The notes beneath the pieces are model-generated. The model was not told where the DNA came from. It ran no database searches and was given only the letters and a program-made list of their open reading frames with translations. DNA of 64,000 nt from Acidobacteriota bacterium (GTDB taxonomy: Bacteria; Acidobacteriota; Terriglobia; Bryobacterales; Bryobacteraceae). Each line of letters starts with the position of its first letter. Positions within the stretch are counted from its first letter, which is position 1. Below are positions 27,590-36,340 of the stretch, one piece after another. The DNA is taken from positions 25,817 through 89,816 of the forward strand of contig JAFLBB010000012.1 in assembly GCA_017304135.1 (NCBI GenBank), given 5' to 3'. The position numbers and the translations under genes are program-made.

Positions 27590-27654
27590 GCCGCGCACGG
27601 TTTGGGACCCCCGGGTCCCGCGGCATAGGCCCAGACACCTTTGCCTGCCAAAGG

Positions 27655-27688
27655 AAAGCCCCGTTGGGAATCTCCCAGCGGGGCTTTT
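27655..27688 (+). terminator. Bidirectional rho-independent terminator
   Basis: A 15-bp stem (27655-27669 with 27673-27687, one T-G pair) with a 3-nt loop is flanked by AAA/TTTT on both sides. It ends the radical SAM transcript and also stops the convergent minus-strand gene. Confidence 0.85.
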
Positions 27689-27730
27689 CATTTGTGTCGG
27701 GGTGGGTAGCGCCCGGTCGCGGGCACGACA

Positions 27731-28171
27731 TTACCAGCGGCCGTTGTAGTCGCCCATGCGGCGCAGGTCGTCCATGCGGGCGCGGATGATCTGGCGGTCG
27801 CGCGGATGCAGTTGATCGGCGCGGGCCAGGTCGCCCATGTTGTCCAGCGCGCTGTTCAGGCTGCCGCGGTCAAAGCGTCCGCGCGAGGCGTTGCGGTTGA
27901 AGTCATTCAACTCCTGCAGCGCGCGCCGGAAGTGGTTGGCTTCGTGGTTGTCCACGCGGGCCCGGCGGAAGATCATCTCCAGGTCGCGCATCGCCGAGGC
28001 CACCGGGTTGCCGCGCATCCCCTGCCGCCCATACTCGTAACGGCCATCGCGGCCATTGTCCCGGCCGTAACCGCCGCCCCGGTATCCCGGACCGTCATTC
28101 CGCCACTGCGCCGCCGCCGGAATCGCGACTGCCGCCGCGATGGCCATCGTCAAAAGAAGTTGTTTGCCCAT
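27731..28171 (-). CDS. Small secreted Arg/Gly/Asn-rich protein
   Basis: A 146-residue exported protein with a clear signal peptide (LLLTMAIAAAVAIPAAAQ). A Gly/Arg/Tyr-rich low-complexity stretch (about 25-55) is followed by a helical basic domain (MRDLEMIFRRARVDNHEANHFRRALQEL). The helical part has the look of small periplasmic proteins from Acidobacteria, but I recognise no named family. AGGAGG lies 8 nt before the ATG. Confidence 0.7.
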   Translation of the reverse strand: MGKQLLLTMAIAAAVAIPAAAQWRNDGPGYRGGGYGRDNGRDGRYEYGRQGMRGNPVASAMRDLEMIFRRARVDNHEANHFRRALQELNDFNRNASRGRFDRGSLNSALDNMGDLARADQLHPRDRQIIRARMDDLRRMGDYNGRW

Positions 28172-28229
28172 CGTTGCTGCCTCCTGCCGGGTAAAACGCC
28201 GCGCGGAGGCAGTCCGTTACATGCCCATT

Positions 28230-28931
28230 TCAGCCAGCGGAGTGGTGGTTTTCCACCACGGCGAGACGCCCCGCATCGGCGCGCAAATCGGCGCTCTCCA
28301 GCACACGCTTCTCCGCGCCGCGCCTGACGAGTGCGAGCATAATCTGACCGAACTCCACCGTCGTGACGAACTGATTCGGCATCAGCCGGCGCAGCAGCGG
28401 CATCAGCGGCTTCAACACCGCGTAGAACAGCCGGTAAGCCGGCGTCCGTGAAACCTCGCCATGCATCGGCACAATACCGGCCGGCCTCAGCATGTAGGCG
28501 GCGCGGAAGGGCATGCGCAGCAGGGCGTTCTCCGTCTTCCCTTTCACGCGCGCCCAAGCCACCTTGCCGCGCTCCGTGCTGTCCGTGCCCAGGCCGGAGA
28601 CGTAAAGGAACGTCATCGCCGGGTTCAGCCGCAACAGCGTCCCCGCAACGGCCAGCGTCAGCGTATAGGTGAGGCGCTCATATTCAGCGCCGCTCACTTG
28701 CGACGACGAAACCCCCAGGCAATAGAAGCAGGCATCGAAGCCTGACAACTCGTGCTCCACCCCGGCGTACGCAAACAGATCGGCCCGCACCAACTCGCTG
28801 AGCTTGTCGTGTTCGATGCCCGTGGCCGTGCGGCCCACCACCCGCACGGCGGTTACCCCCGCATCCAGCAAACACTCACGCAGCACGCCCTGGCCCACCA
28901 TCCCCGTCGCGCCGAAGAGCAGGATCTTCAT
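28230..28931 (-). CDS. NAD(P)H-binding Rossmann protein (atypical SDR)
   Basis: A 233-residue protein starting MKILLFGATGMVGQG, the GxxGxxG dinucleotide-binding motif of atypical short-chain dehydrogenases. YERLTYTL and a later Tyr/Lys region replace a strict YxxxK active site. The layout resembles NAD(P)H-binding epimerase-like proteins (the YbjT/oxidoreductase-HTATIP2 type) of about 220 residues. The start was chosen at the motif-bearing ATG; the 39 upstream in-frame residues overlap the divergent promoter of the next gene. Substrate unknown. Confidence 0.78.
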   Translation of the reverse strand: MKILLFGATGMVGQGVLRECLLDAGVTAVRVVGRTATGIEHDKLSELVRADLFAYAGVEHELSGFDACFYCLGVSSSQVSGAEYERLTYTLTLAVAGTLLRLNPAMTFLYVSGLGTDSTERGKVAWARVKGKTENALLRMPFRAAYMLRPAGIVPMHGEVSRTPAYRLFYAVLKPLMPLLRRLMPNQFVTTVEFGQIMLALVRRGAEKRVLESADLRADAGRLAVVENHHSAG

Positions 28932-28980
28932 CGAACCCCATGGTCGCATTCCCCGGCCTGCCACAGGCAGCGCCGCGGTA

Positions 28981-28986
28981 TATGAT
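28981..28986 (+). promoter_or_regulatory. -10 box of the Hfq-like/sulfatase operon
   Basis: TATGAT ends 6 nt before the ATG at 28993. No Shine-Dalgarno site is present, so a leaderless transcript is likely. Confidence 0.45.
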
Positions 28987-28992
28987 GCGATC

Positions 28993-29178
28993 ATGTCTCT
29001 CTTCCAGGATCTTCTGGAGGCGAGCCTGGCCAACAAACGCGGGCTCACCTTCTACCTCAACGGACAAACCGTCGCCGGCTACGTCACCAAAATCGCCGAG
29101 CGCACCGTCGAAGCCCGCAATCAACAGCACGACCGCATCATCCTACTTCTTGACCGCATCGATGGAGTCGCCCAATGA
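28993..29178 (+). CDS. Small Hfq/Sm-like protein, 61 residues
   Basis: The 61-residue product has the shape of an Sm fold. A short N-terminal amphipathic helix (SLFQDLLEASLANKRG) is followed by a strand pair with a YLNGQTVAGYV core, which can be laid beside the IYLVNGIKLQGQI core of Hfq. It ends with a hydrophobic strand (DRIILLLDRIDGVAQ). It is shorter than Hfq (70-100 residues) and lacks its usual KH motif, so RNA binding is a hypothesis. The stop overlaps the next gene in ATGA, so a sulfatase is translated from the same mRNA. An upstream in-frame extension runs through the promoter and is not credible. Confidence 0.6.
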   Translation: MSLFQDLLEASLANKRGLTFYLNGQTVAGYVTKIAERTVEARNQQHDRIILLLDRIDGVAQ

Positions 29179-31046
29179 ACACCCCCGCCACCCGCCGCGC
29201 GTTTGTCGCCGGCCTCGCCGCCTCGGCCACCGCCGCCGCGCAACCCGCCTCCGGGCCTAAGCCCAACATCCTCTGGATCACCTGCGAGGACATGGGGCCG
29301 CACCTTCACGGCTGCGGCGACGACTACTCTGTGACGCCGAACCTCGACGGCCTCATGAAGCGCGGACTCTATTACAAGAACGCCTGGTCGAACGCCCCCG
29401 TCTGTGCGCCCGCCCGCACCACCATCATCTCCGGCATCTATCCCACCGCCAACGGCTCCGAGCACATGCGCTCGCAAACGCGCCTTGCGCCGGGGCAGAA
29501 GATGTATCCGCAACTGCTGCGTGAGGCCGGCTACTACTGCACGAACAATTCCAAAACCGACTACAACCTCGAAGAGCCCGGCAAAGTGTGGGATGAGTCC
29601 AGCCCGCGCGCCCACTGGCGCAAACGCACGCCCGGGCAACCCTTCTTCGCCATCTTTAACTTCATCATCACGCACGAAAGCCAGATCCGGACGCGGCCGC
29701 ATGACTGGAAGCACGATCCGGCCAAAGTGCGCGTGCCCGCCTACCATCCCGACACACCCGAAGTACGCAAGGACTGGGCGCAATACTACGACAACATCAC
29801 CACCATGGACGGCATGGCCGGTAAGGTGATGGACGAACTACGCGCCGACGGCCTGGAAGAAGACACTATCGTCTTCTTCTACGGCGACCACGGCTCCGGC
29901 ATGCCACGCAACAAGCGCTGGCCGTTCAACTCAGGGCTCAACGTGTCGATCGTGGTCCACATCCCCGACAAGTACAAACACCTCGCGCCGCCGGAATATC
30001 GACCGGGTGGCACAACCGACCGCCTCGTCGGCTTCGTCGATCTCGCTCCCACGTTGATGAGCCTCACCGGGCGCAAGCCCGAGCCCTATCACCAGGGCCA
30101 GGCCTTCCTCGGGCCGCACGCCGCGCCGCCTCGCGAGTTCAACTATGGCTTCCGCGGGCGCATGGATGAGCGCTACGACCTGGTGCGCACCGTGCGCGAC
30201 AAGCGCTACGTCTACGTGCGCAACTACATGCCGCACAAGATCTACGGCCAGTACATCGCCTACATGTTTGAAACGCCCACCACGGCGGTGTGGAAGAAGA
30301 TGTACGACGAGGGCAAGCTCAACGCCGCGCAGCGCAAGTTCTGGGAGACCAAGCCCCCCGAGGAACTATACGATCTCGAGACCGACCGCGACGAGGTGAA
30401 TAACCTTGCCGCTTCGCCCAAACACCGTGCCGTGCTCGACAAACTGCGCAAGGCCCAGCAGGAATGGGTAACCAGCGTGCGCGATGTCGGCTTCCTGCCG
30501 GAAGGCGAAATCCACGCGCGCGCCGCCTCGGCCACGCCCTACGAAATGGGCCACGATGAGGCCCGCTATCCAATGAAGAAGATCGTCGCCGCTGCGGAAC
30601 TGGCTTCCTCCCTCAAGCCCGGCGTCGAAGGCCAATTGGCGAAACTGATGGCCGACTCAGACAGCGCGGTCCGCTACTGGGGCGCGATGGGATTGGTGAT
30701 CCGCGGCGAGTCCGCGGTGAAAGCGCACGCGGAGGCGCTTCGTAAGGGGCTCGACGATGCTGCGCCCTATGTGAAAATCGCTTCGGGCGAGGCTCTCGGC
30801 CGTTACGGTTCCGATGCCGATGCGCAGCGCGCCCTCGACGTGCTGCTCACGCTCGCGCCCGCCGATCAAACAAACGCCTTCATCTCGCTGGCCGCGTTGA
30901 ATGCCATCGCCGCGATGGGCCCGCGCGCCAAACCCGCCGCCGCGGCCTTGCGCACGATGACCGTCGTCGACAAGCGCGCGCCACAACGGCCAGCCAGTTA
31001 CGGCGGCAACGTCGTGAAGAAGTTGCTCGCCGACCTCGGCGCCTGA
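29175..31046 (+). CDS. Exported sulfatase 2 with C-terminal HEAT-like repeats
   Basis: A 623-residue formylglycine sulfatase with a Tat-like signal (TRRAFVAGLAAS). The activation motif is C77-A-P-A-R, a variant with Ala in place of the usual Ser. The first metal segment reads ITCEDMG rather than the common DD pair. GDHGSGMPRNKRWP (near residue 237) is the second metal-binding segment. From about residue 480 to the end lie HEAT-like helical repeats (SDSAVRYWGAMGLVIRG, ASGEALGRYGSDADAQRAL), an addition seen in some planctomycete and acidobacterial sulfatases. Translationally coupled to the small Hfq-like ORF. The stop is only 3 bp from the convergent sulfatase 3. Confidence 0.88.
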   Translation: MNTPATRRAFVAGLAASATAAAQPASGPKPNILWITCEDMGPHLHGCGDDYSVTPNLDGLMKRGLYYKNAWSNAPVCAPARTTIISGIYPTANGSEHMRSQTRLAPGQKMYPQLLREAGYYCTNNSKTDYNLEEPGKVWDESSPRAHWRKRTPGQPFFAIFNFIITHESQIRTRPHDWKHDPAKVRVPAYHPDTPEVRKDWAQYYDNITTMDGMAGKVMDELRADGLEEDTIVFFYGDHGSGMPRNKRWPFNSGLNVSIVVHIPDKYKHLAPPEYRPGGTTDRLVGFVDLAPTLMSLTGRKPEPYHQGQAFLGPHAAPPREFNYGFRGRMDERYDLVRTVRDKRYVYVRNYMPHKIYGQYIAYMFETPTTAVWKKMYDEGKLNAAQRKFWETKPPEELYDLETDRDEVNNLAASPKHRAVLDKLRKAQQEWVTSVRDVGFLPEGEIHARAASATPYEMGHDEARYPMKKIVAAAELASSLKPGVEGQLAKLMADSDSAVRYWGAMGLVIRGESAVKAHAEALRKGLDDAAPYVKIASGEALGRYGSDADAQRALDVLLTLAPADQTNAFISLAALNAIAAMGPRAKPAAAALRTMTVVDKRAPQRPASYGGNVVKKLLADLGA

Positions 31047-31049
31047 CCG

Positions 31050-32456
31050 CTAGTTCTCGAAGTTGAGCCCGCGCTCGTGCGGGCTCTCGGCTACATTCAC
31101 TGACGGCAGCCAGCGCGCCAGTTCGCGCTTGATCGGCGCATATTCAGGCTTCCCGGCAAGGTTCGTCCACTCCTGCCCATCGGCGGCGTGGTCGTACAAC
31201 TCCTCCGTGCCGTCCTCATAGTGGATGTAGCGCCAGCGCTCGCTGCGCACGGCGTGGTTGTTCCGGAAATAAGTGGTCACCACCGGGCGTTCCCATGCTG
31301 CGGAAGGATCGCGCAGCAGCGGACGCAGGCTCACGCCCTCCAGTTCCGGCCGCGGCGGCAAGCCCGCCAGATCGCACAACGTCGGGTAGACATCAATCAG
31401 GCTCACCGGCCGCGAGCAACGGCCGCCCGGCTTCGTCACGCCCGGCGCGGACATCATGAGCACGTTGTGCGTCGCCTCTTCCCACAGCGTGAACTTGCGC
31501 CAGTGCAGCTTCTCGCCAAGGTGCCAGCCGTGGTCGCTCCACAGCACCACGATGGTGTTCTGTGCATGGGCGCTCGCGTCAAGCGCATCGAGCAACTTGC
31601 CCACCTGCTCATCGGCAAAGCGGATGCAAGCCAGGTACGCTTGCACGGCATCGCGATACTTGCCGTTCTTAACGACCGAGGCATGGTCCTTGGTTGGGTT
31701 GGCCCATTTCTTGCCGGTCGGCGGGACGTCGTCGAGGTCGTCATCCTTCACCCGCGGCATGCGCAATTCACTCTTCACGAACTGATCGAAATAGCGCGGC
31801 GGCACATACCACGGCAGGTGCGGGCGATAGATGCCACAGGCAAGAAAGAACGGCTTCGTGCGCGGCTTCTTCAACTCGCCCGAAGCCCAGGCCACCACCT
31901 GCGCATCACCCATCTCCTCGTCCTTCACGTCTACGGGACCCCAGTCAAAGTTCCCTGAACCCTTGATACCGTTGGCCGGAGTGACCGCCGGGCGCTTGTC
32001 GTCGGGCTTGTTCTGCTTCTGGCTCGGGAAGTAGTGGTCCCAGCTTGCTTCGTCCGGATAGGCCGTGTGGTAAATCTTGCCGCCGCCCATCACCTCGTAG
32101 CCGTGCGTGCGGAAGTGCTGCGTCACGGTCATCGCCTTGGCGATCACCGGCGACTTGCGCATCGGTTGGCTGTTGTCGTAAACGCCGGTGGTCGACGGAC
32201 GCAGCCCGGTCATAATGCTCGCCCGCGAGGGGTTGCACAGCGGCGCATTGCAGTGGGAATTCGTGAACAGGACACCACGCGCCGCCAGGCGATCGAGGTT
32301 CGGAGTCTTCGCGTCGGGATGTCCGCCCAGACACCCGATCCAGTCGTTCAAGTCATCGATGGAGATGAACAGCACGTTCTTCTTCGCGGCCCTGGGCGCC
32401 TGCCCCAGCAACGGCGCGGCGGTGAGAGCGGAGAGGAAATGGCGGCGGTGGATCAT
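31050..32456 (-). CDS. Exported sulfatase 3 (iduronate-2-sulfatase-like)
   Basis: A 468-residue sulfatase with a Tat-type signal (HRRHFLSALTAAPLLG), metal ligands D34/D35 (ISIDDLNDW) and the activation motif C74-N-P-S-R. The segment WSDHGWHLGEKLHWRKFTLWEEA near residue 330 (shown only as a landmark around WHLGEK) is typical of iduronate-2-sulfatase-like enzymes, which act on sulfated uronic acids, but substrate transfer from animal enzymes to bacteria is unsafe. TACACT ends 9 nt before the ATG. It converges with sulfatase 2. Confidence 0.9.
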   Translation of the reverse strand: MIHRRHFLSALTAAPLLGQAPRAAKKNVLFISIDDLNDWIGCLGGHPDAKTPNLDRLAARGVLFTNSHCNAPLCNPSRASIMTGLRPSTTGVYDNSQPMRKSPVIAKAMTVTQHFRTHGYEVMGGGKIYHTAYPDEASWDHYFPSQKQNKPDDKRPAVTPANGIKGSGNFDWGPVDVKDEEMGDAQVVAWASGELKKPRTKPFFLACGIYRPHLPWYVPPRYFDQFVKSELRMPRVKDDDLDDVPPTGKKWANPTKDHASVVKNGKYRDAVQAYLACIRFADEQVGKLLDALDASAHAQNTIVVLWSDHGWHLGEKLHWRKFTLWEEATHNVLMMSAPGVTKPGGRCSRPVSLIDVYPTLCDLAGLPPRPELEGVSLRPLLRDPSAAWERPVVTTYFRNNHAVRSERWRYIHYEDGTEELYDHAADGQEWTNLAGKPEYAPIKRELARWLPSVNVAESPHERGLNFEN

Positions 32457-32465
32457 GACCGCCCC

Positions 32466-32471
32466 AGTGTA
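32466..32471 (-). promoter_or_regulatory. -10 box of sulfatase 3
   Basis: TACACT on the minus strand (in the context GATACACT) ends 9 nt before the start codon. Confidence 0.4.
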
Positions 32472-34310
32472 TCAACGCGCGAACACTTTTACGGGTGGAG
32501 CGGCCGAGCCGGAGACCGTCAGCACAAGGTCCTGCTCGCCCGATGCAATGCCCGGCGGGACCACGAGGTTCACCTGGTAAACTCCAGCCAGCTCAGGCGC
32601 AAGTCCCGCGAAACGTACCAGACAGCTCCGGCCCCCAATGGTGATCACCGGGAATGTGCGGGTTTGCGCCAGAGGCGCCGCCGGAGTGCCGCTTCCCGTG
32701 GCCGGCTGGTTGTCCACCGGCCCCAATCCTGTCGCATACAGATAGACGTTTTCGCCCGGTAGCAGCGGATTGGCGGCGGTCACCAGCGTGTTGGTATCGG
32801 CCCGCACGAGGACGCCGCGCACACCATCGCTGGTAAAGACGCCCGGTTGCGTCGTGAACACCGGAACATCCACCGGCGCGCTTGAGGCGGTGCCGCGTCT
32901 CACGGCGACGCGCGCGCTCGTCAGCCCGGCCAGTTCAAAGGGAGCCTGAAAGTTCACCTGCTCCAGTCCGTTCACGTTGGCCACCGCATACAGCGGCGCG
33001 GGCGTGTCGTTCACCAGCACCGAGATCTCTTCCAGCGTCGTCGGTAGTGGCAGTGAAGTCGCTTGCCGGATGCCCGCCGCTGGCTTGGCTCCACTCACAA
33101 ACGCCGTCGCCGCTGACCCCGGCGTCAATCCAGCCACATAGCTTGCTCCATTCACCACGCTCGATGAGGTGAGCCTCGGCGGTCCCGTCACCTCGATCCG
33201 CGAAATCGATCCCGTGCGCAGGTTGGCCACGTACACCTCGCCCGCGCGGTCCTGCCCGAAGGTGGAGATGAGGAAACTCGCCGGGCGCATCAACAGGCGG
33301 TTCACCCACAAGCCGTTTTCCTGGCCCAGCGTCCAGATGCGGCCGGAAGCGTAGTCGCCGTAAATATAGAGGCCGCGCAAGGAAGGCGACATCGATCCGC
33401 GATATACATAGCCGCCAGTGATGGAGACGTCTCCGTTCTCGCGCGTGTATTCGTGGATGGGGCGAACGCCTGTCGGAGTGCATCCCGCGCGCAGGCATTG
33501 CAGGCCCTCCATCACATTCCAGCCATAGCTCTCCCCGCCTTGGCTCGCGGCCGGCTGCACGTTCACTTCTTCGGCCCGGTTCTGGCCAACGTCGGCGATC
33601 CACATGTCTCCCGTGGCTTTGTCGAATGAGAAGCGCCAGGGATTGCGCACGCCCGTGGCCCAGATCTCGCGGCGGTGCGGCAGGTCGTTCACGAAGGGGT
33701 TCGTTGCCGGGATGCGATAGGCCGATAAGTCAGACTCGACGTCGAGCCGCAGCATCTTGCCGAGCAGCGACTGCGGATTCTGCGCGTTGCCCTGCGGATC
33801 GTTGGCGCTCCCGCCGTCGCCCATGCCCACGTACAGGTAGCCGTCAGGGCCAAACTGCAGTTGCCCTCCGTTGTGATTGGAAAACGGCTGGGCAATGGTG
33901 AGCAACACCTGTTCGGAAGACGCCTCCGCCGTGTCGGCTCCCGCGCCGCTCATGCGGAAGCGCGAAATGGTGGTGGCGCCGGAGCGGTTCGTGTAATTCA
34001 GATAAAAATACTGTTTATTCTGAAATCCGGGCGGAAAGGCCAGCCCCAGCAGCCCGCGCTCATCTCCCCCGCCTCCGAGCACCGTCACCCGGTCGCGGAT
34101 ATCGAGCACCGGGATGTTCACCACGGCCCCATCGCGCATCACGCGCACCGTGCCCGCCTGCTCGACGATGAACAGACGGTTCGTGCCATCATCGGGCTGT
34201 TGGATGTCCACCGGGCGCGCAAACCCCGCGGCGATCTCCACCAACCGTGGCTCCTGACCAAAGGCCAATGCCCCGAAGATCAATGCGCACATCCACTTCA
34301 TCCTGCCCAT
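32472..34310 (-). CDS. PQQ-dependent sugar dehydrogenase with C-terminal Solibacter-type domain
   Basis: A 612-residue exported protein. After a signal peptide come about 370 residues of a six-bladed soluble glucose/sorbosone dehydrogenase fold: ARPVDIQQPDDGTNRLFIVEQAG, GLLGLAFPPGF, NHNGGQLQFGPDGYLYVGMGDGG and RNPWRFSFDKATGDMWIADVGQN, given here as short landmarks. The His in FSNHNGG and the GDGG region are the expected PQQ and calcium contacts. The last 210 residues (from VVNGASYVAGLTPGSAATAFVSG) match the pattern of TIGR03437, a domain of unknown role found mainly in Solibacter. I chose the ATG six codons in because AGGAGAG lies 4 nt before it. The sugar substrate is unknown. Confidence 0.87.
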   Translation of the reverse strand: MGRMKWMCALIFGALAFGQEPRLVEIAAGFARPVDIQQPDDGTNRLFIVEQAGTVRVMRDGAVVNIPVLDIRDRVTVLGGGGDERGLLGLAFPPGFQNKQYFYLNYTNRSGATTISRFRMSGAGADTAEASSEQVLLTIAQPFSNHNGGQLQFGPDGYLYVGMGDGGSANDPQGNAQNPQSLLGKMLRLDVESDLSAYRIPATNPFVNDLPHRREIWATGVRNPWRFSFDKATGDMWIADVGQNRAEEVNVQPAASQGGESYGWNVMEGLQCLRAGCTPTGVRPIHEYTRENGDVSITGGYVYRGSMSPSLRGLYIYGDYASGRIWTLGQENGLWVNRLLMRPASFLISTFGQDRAGEVYVANLRTGSISRIEVTGPPRLTSSSVVNGASYVAGLTPGSAATAFVSGAKPAAGIRQATSLPLPTTLEEISVLVNDTPAPLYAVANVNGLEQVNFQAPFELAGLTSARVAVRRGTASSAPVDVPVFTTQPGVFTSDGVRGVLVRADTNTLVTAANPLLPGENVYLYATGLGPVDNQPATGSGTPAAPLAQTRTFPVITIGGRSCLVRFAGLAPELAGVYQVNLVVPPGIASGEQDLVLTVSGSAAPPVKVFAR

Positions 34311-34371
34311 GTCTCTCCTGCCCATATTTCAGGATAGATGGCCCCGGCTGTGATAAGTTACACAATTCGCC

Positions 34372-36339
34372 ATGACCCGCCGCTGTTTGCTTGCTCTTCT
34401 CCTGGCTTTCTCCGCCACCGGCCAAAGCGTGCGCCCCGTGCCCCCGCCCGGCTTGGAAATCAGCCCCGCTGACCGCAAGTCGCTCGAAGCGTCTCTGCTG
34501 CGCCTGAAGGAAAAAATCGCCCGCCTGTCCCCTTCACCCCTGGTCGCCGACGTGAAGATCTTTCACGACGCGGCCTACTACGCGCTTGCCTATAACGGCT
34601 TCCTCAAGGAGGAAGAGGTGTTCAAGGCTCGCGAGTTGCTCGCACAGGGCGAACAGCGCGCCGATGCACTGGCCAAGGGCGATGCGCCGTGGACGCGGCA
34701 AACCGGGCTGGTCGTGCGCGGCTATCACTCGAAGATCGACGACAGCGTGCAGCCCTACGGGCTGGTCATACCCCCCAACTGGTCGCCCAATGTGCCGCAC
34801 AAGTGGCGGCTCGATGCCTGGTTCCATGGCCGCTCGGAAACTCTCACCGAGGTGAACTTCCTCTGGGAACGCCAGCGCAACGCCGGCCAGTTTACCCCTG
34901 CGGACACCATCGTGATCCATCTCTATGGCCGCTACTGCAATGCCAATAAGTTCGCCGGCGAGGTGGACCTGCTGGAGGCCATCGCCGACGTCAGCAAGAA
35001 GTACCGCATCGATGCCAACCGCATCGCCGTGCGCGGCTTCTCCATGGGCGGCGCGGCCACCTGGCACATCGCCGCCCACCATGCCGGGCGCTGGGCCGCC
35101 GCTGCCCCCGGCGCGGGCTTCGCCGAAACGGCTGAGTACACGGGCGTGATGCGCGCATCCGGCCCCAAGCCGCCGTGGTACGAACAGCGCCTCTGGCGGC
35201 TCTATGACGCGCCAGGCTATGCGGCCAACTTCTTTAACCTCCCGCTAGTGGCCTATTCGGGCGAACTCGACAAACAGAAGCAGGCGGCCGACCTCATGGC
35301 TTCTTACCTCGAAAAGGAAGGCATCCGGCTTACGCACATCATTGGTCCCAAGACCGAGCACCGCTATCATCCCGACGCGATTCCCGAGATCAACCGGCGC
35401 ATCGATTCGATCCTGGCCAAGGGCCGCGAGGAGTATCCGGCCTCGCTGCGCTTTGCCACCTTCACGCTCCGCTACAATCGCATGAAGTGGCTCATCGTCG
35501 ATGCGCTCGACAGGCACTGGGAACAAGGCCGTGTCGAGGCCTCCGTGAGCGGTGCACACAGCCTCACGCTCAAGACCACCAACATCGCCGCGCTCACGCT
35601 CGCGTTTCCCGCCGGCAGGAGTTTGATCGAGCCTGGGGAAGCGCGCATCGTGATCGACGGCCAATCGGTGACGCTCCCCGGACCCGCGTCAGATCTCTCC
35701 TGGCGGCCCTCGCTCATCAAGACCTCCGGCAAGTGGGGCGCGGGCGTGCTTGCTCCTGCTGAACTGCGCAAACGCCACGGCTTGCAAGGGCCGGTTGATG
35801 ACGCCTTCATGAGCCGCTTCGTGATGGTGACGCCCACGGGGACGAGCACGAACACGGCGCTCGCCAGTTGGGCCGAGGCCGAACGCAAGCGGGCAATGAA
35901 GGAATGGCGCGGCCAGTTCCGCGGCGAGGCAATTACGAAAACCGACTCCGAAATCACCGATGCCGACATCGCCTCGTCGAACCTGATTCTCTGGGGCGAC
36001 CCGCACAATAACAAGGTGCTGGCGCGCATCGCCGACAAGCTGCCGGTGAAGTGGACGCCCGGCGCGGTGCTCGTGGGCGGCCAGTCGTTCCCCGCCGCCT
36101 CGCACGCCGCGATTCTCATCTATCCGAACCCGCTCAATCCCGCGAAGTACGTGGTGCTCAATTCAGGGATCACCTTCCGCGAGGCGCACTACCTCACCAA
36201 TTCACAACAGACTCCCAAACTGCCCGACTACGCGATCGTCGACCTCACCACACCGCCCGATGCACGCTCCCCGGGCCGCATCGCGCTCGCCGGCTTCTTC
36301 GGCGAACGCTGGGAACTGCTCGCCAGTCATGGTCAATAA
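34372..36339 (+). CDS. Exported alpha/beta hydrolase (S9-like), tandem copy A
   Basis: A 655-residue secreted hydrolase. A signal peptide is followed by a helical N-terminal region and an alpha/beta-hydrolase core with the nucleophile elbow GFS224MGG. A likely acid lies near D300 (YSGELD) and the catalytic His is H330 or H333 (KTEHRYHPD). Beyond about residue 370 comes a beta-rich C-terminal part and a final domain with FRGEAITKTDSEITDADIASSN and a closing ERWELL. It resembles prolyl-oligopeptidase or polyhydroxybutyrate-depolymerase-type enzymes, but the substrate is not known. It is followed 1 bp later by a closely similar gene. Confidence 0.8.
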   Translation: MTRRCLLALLLAFSATGQSVRPVPPPGLEISPADRKSLEASLLRLKEKIARLSPSPLVADVKIFHDAAYYALAYNGFLKEEEVFKARELLAQGEQRADALAKGDAPWTRQTGLVVRGYHSKIDDSVQPYGLVIPPNWSPNVPHKWRLDAWFHGRSETLTEVNFLWERQRNAGQFTPADTIVIHLYGRYCNANKFAGEVDLLEAIADVSKKYRIDANRIAVRGFSMGGAATWHIAAHHAGRWAAAAPGAGFAETAEYTGVMRASGPKPPWYEQRLWRLYDAPGYAANFFNLPLVAYSGELDKQKQAADLMASYLEKEGIRLTHIIGPKTEHRYHPDAIPEINRRIDSILAKGREEYPASLRFATFTLRYNRMKWLIVDALDRHWEQGRVEASVSGAHSLTLKTTNIAALTLAFPAGRSLIEPGEARIVIDGQSVTLPGPASDLSWRPSLIKTSGKWGAGVLAPAELRKRHGLQGPVDDAFMSRFVMVTPTGTSTNTALASWAEAERKRAMKEWRGQFRGEAITKTDSEITDADIASSNLILWGDPHNNKVLARIADKLPVKWTPGAVLVGGQSFPAASHAAILIYPNPLNPAKYVVLNSGITFREAHYLTNSQQTPKLPDYAIVDLTTPPDARSPGRIALAGFFGERWELLASHGQ

Positions 36340-36340
36340 C

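Noticed and set aside
25310..27691. A 793-codon open frame on the minus strand
   Set aside because: It is antisense to the radical SAM gene, has a low-complexity Val/Gly/Leu/Asp composition, and runs through the bidirectional terminator.
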